Assembly: GCA_024763495.1 (NCBI GenBank)
Contig: JANTFJ010000203.1
Span: forward strand, 1-5,403
Origin: Desulfobulbaceae bacterium
Lineage (GTDB): Bacteria; Desulfobacterota; Desulfobulbia; Desulfobulbales; SURF-16
Reading direction: 5' to 3'
Length of the DNA: 5,403 bases
Positions 5,392 through 5,403 of this stretch are shown here, in pieces. The position numbers and the translations under genes were made by a program. Numbering within the stretch: position 1 is the stretch's first letter; each line of letters starts with the position of its first letter. The notes beneath the pieces were generated by a model. The model did not search any database and was not told where the DNA came from. It worked only from the letters and a program-made list of their open reading frames with translations.

Positions 5392-5403
5392 ATGAGTAGT
5401 TAC
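5388..5403 (-). repeat. Third copy of the 16-bp repeat end, at the window edge
   Basis: Read on the minus strand it is GTAACTACTCATGGGG, matching GTAACTGCTCACAGGG (5246-5261) at 13 of 16 positions. It could pair with 5246-5261 as an alternative outer arm of the whole 5246-5403 complex, or belong to a further element cut off by the window end. The sequence stops on its last base. Confidence 0.55.

Noticed and set aside
5246..5403. Integron attC site
   Set aside because: Folded-strand polarity and a cassette-like toxin-antitoxin pair are suggestive, but I find no GTTRRRY core with a matching RYYYAAC partner (5375-5381 GTTAGGA fails at the last base), the stem at 5246 lacks the expected extrahelical bases, and no integrase is present.
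5246..5403. Retron or CRISPR-type RNA array
   Set aside because: No reverse transcriptase or cas gene is present, and the repeats are inverted arms rather than regularly spaced direct repeats.

Overview
Likely organism and overall character: the window is about half G+C in its genes. It carries a bacterial selenocysteine synthase (SelA), a TPR protein with two decayed GGDEF-like modules, and a LOG/TIGR00730 protein. Together these suggest a selenoprotein-using, probably anaerobic Gram-negative such as a sulfate reducer of the Desulfobacterota. This is an inference from gene content and protein flavour; no taxonomic marker is present. All five genes lie on the minus strand and are described here in transcription order, from high to low coordinates.

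Layout: 5246-5403 is a complex of inverted repeats, including a 44-bp imperfect hairpin. Next come an RHH antitoxin (5231-4995) and an overlapping MazF/PemK-family toxin (5001-4657). A short gap containing a solo repeat arm (4635-4646) leads to selA (4612-3179), whose stop codon overlaps the start of a 705-residue GGDEF-like/TPR protein (3179-1062) as TAATG. A 144-bp gap with a degenerate copy of the repeat ends precedes the LOG-family gene (917-237). The last 236 bp hold a pair of 20-bp direct repeats and a second long hairpin (1-108).

How the parts may work together: SelA charges tRNA(Sec) with selenium, and the TPR protein is translationally coupled to it, so it is a candidate helper or sensor of unknown role. 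The toxin-antitoxin pair is a self-contained module, AT-rich compared with selA and bounded by matching inverted 12-bp arms. It looks like a later arrival upstream of selA. The LOG gene has its own good ribosome binding site and seems separate.

Most notable signal: every gap between non-overlapping genes carries arms of what looks like one palindromic repeat family with the end motif GTAACT-R-Y-T-Y-A (six copies, all in or at the edges of gaps). In the two long hairpins (1-108 and 5246-5355), all 15 transition-type mismatches are A-C on the plus strand, which become G-U or G-T wobbles on the minus strand; none is of the opposite type. This implies that the minus strand is the one that folds, as RNA or single-stranded DNA. 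The window starts at the foot of one hairpin and stops at the last base of a repeat arm, as expected if it is a contig broken at multicopy repeats.
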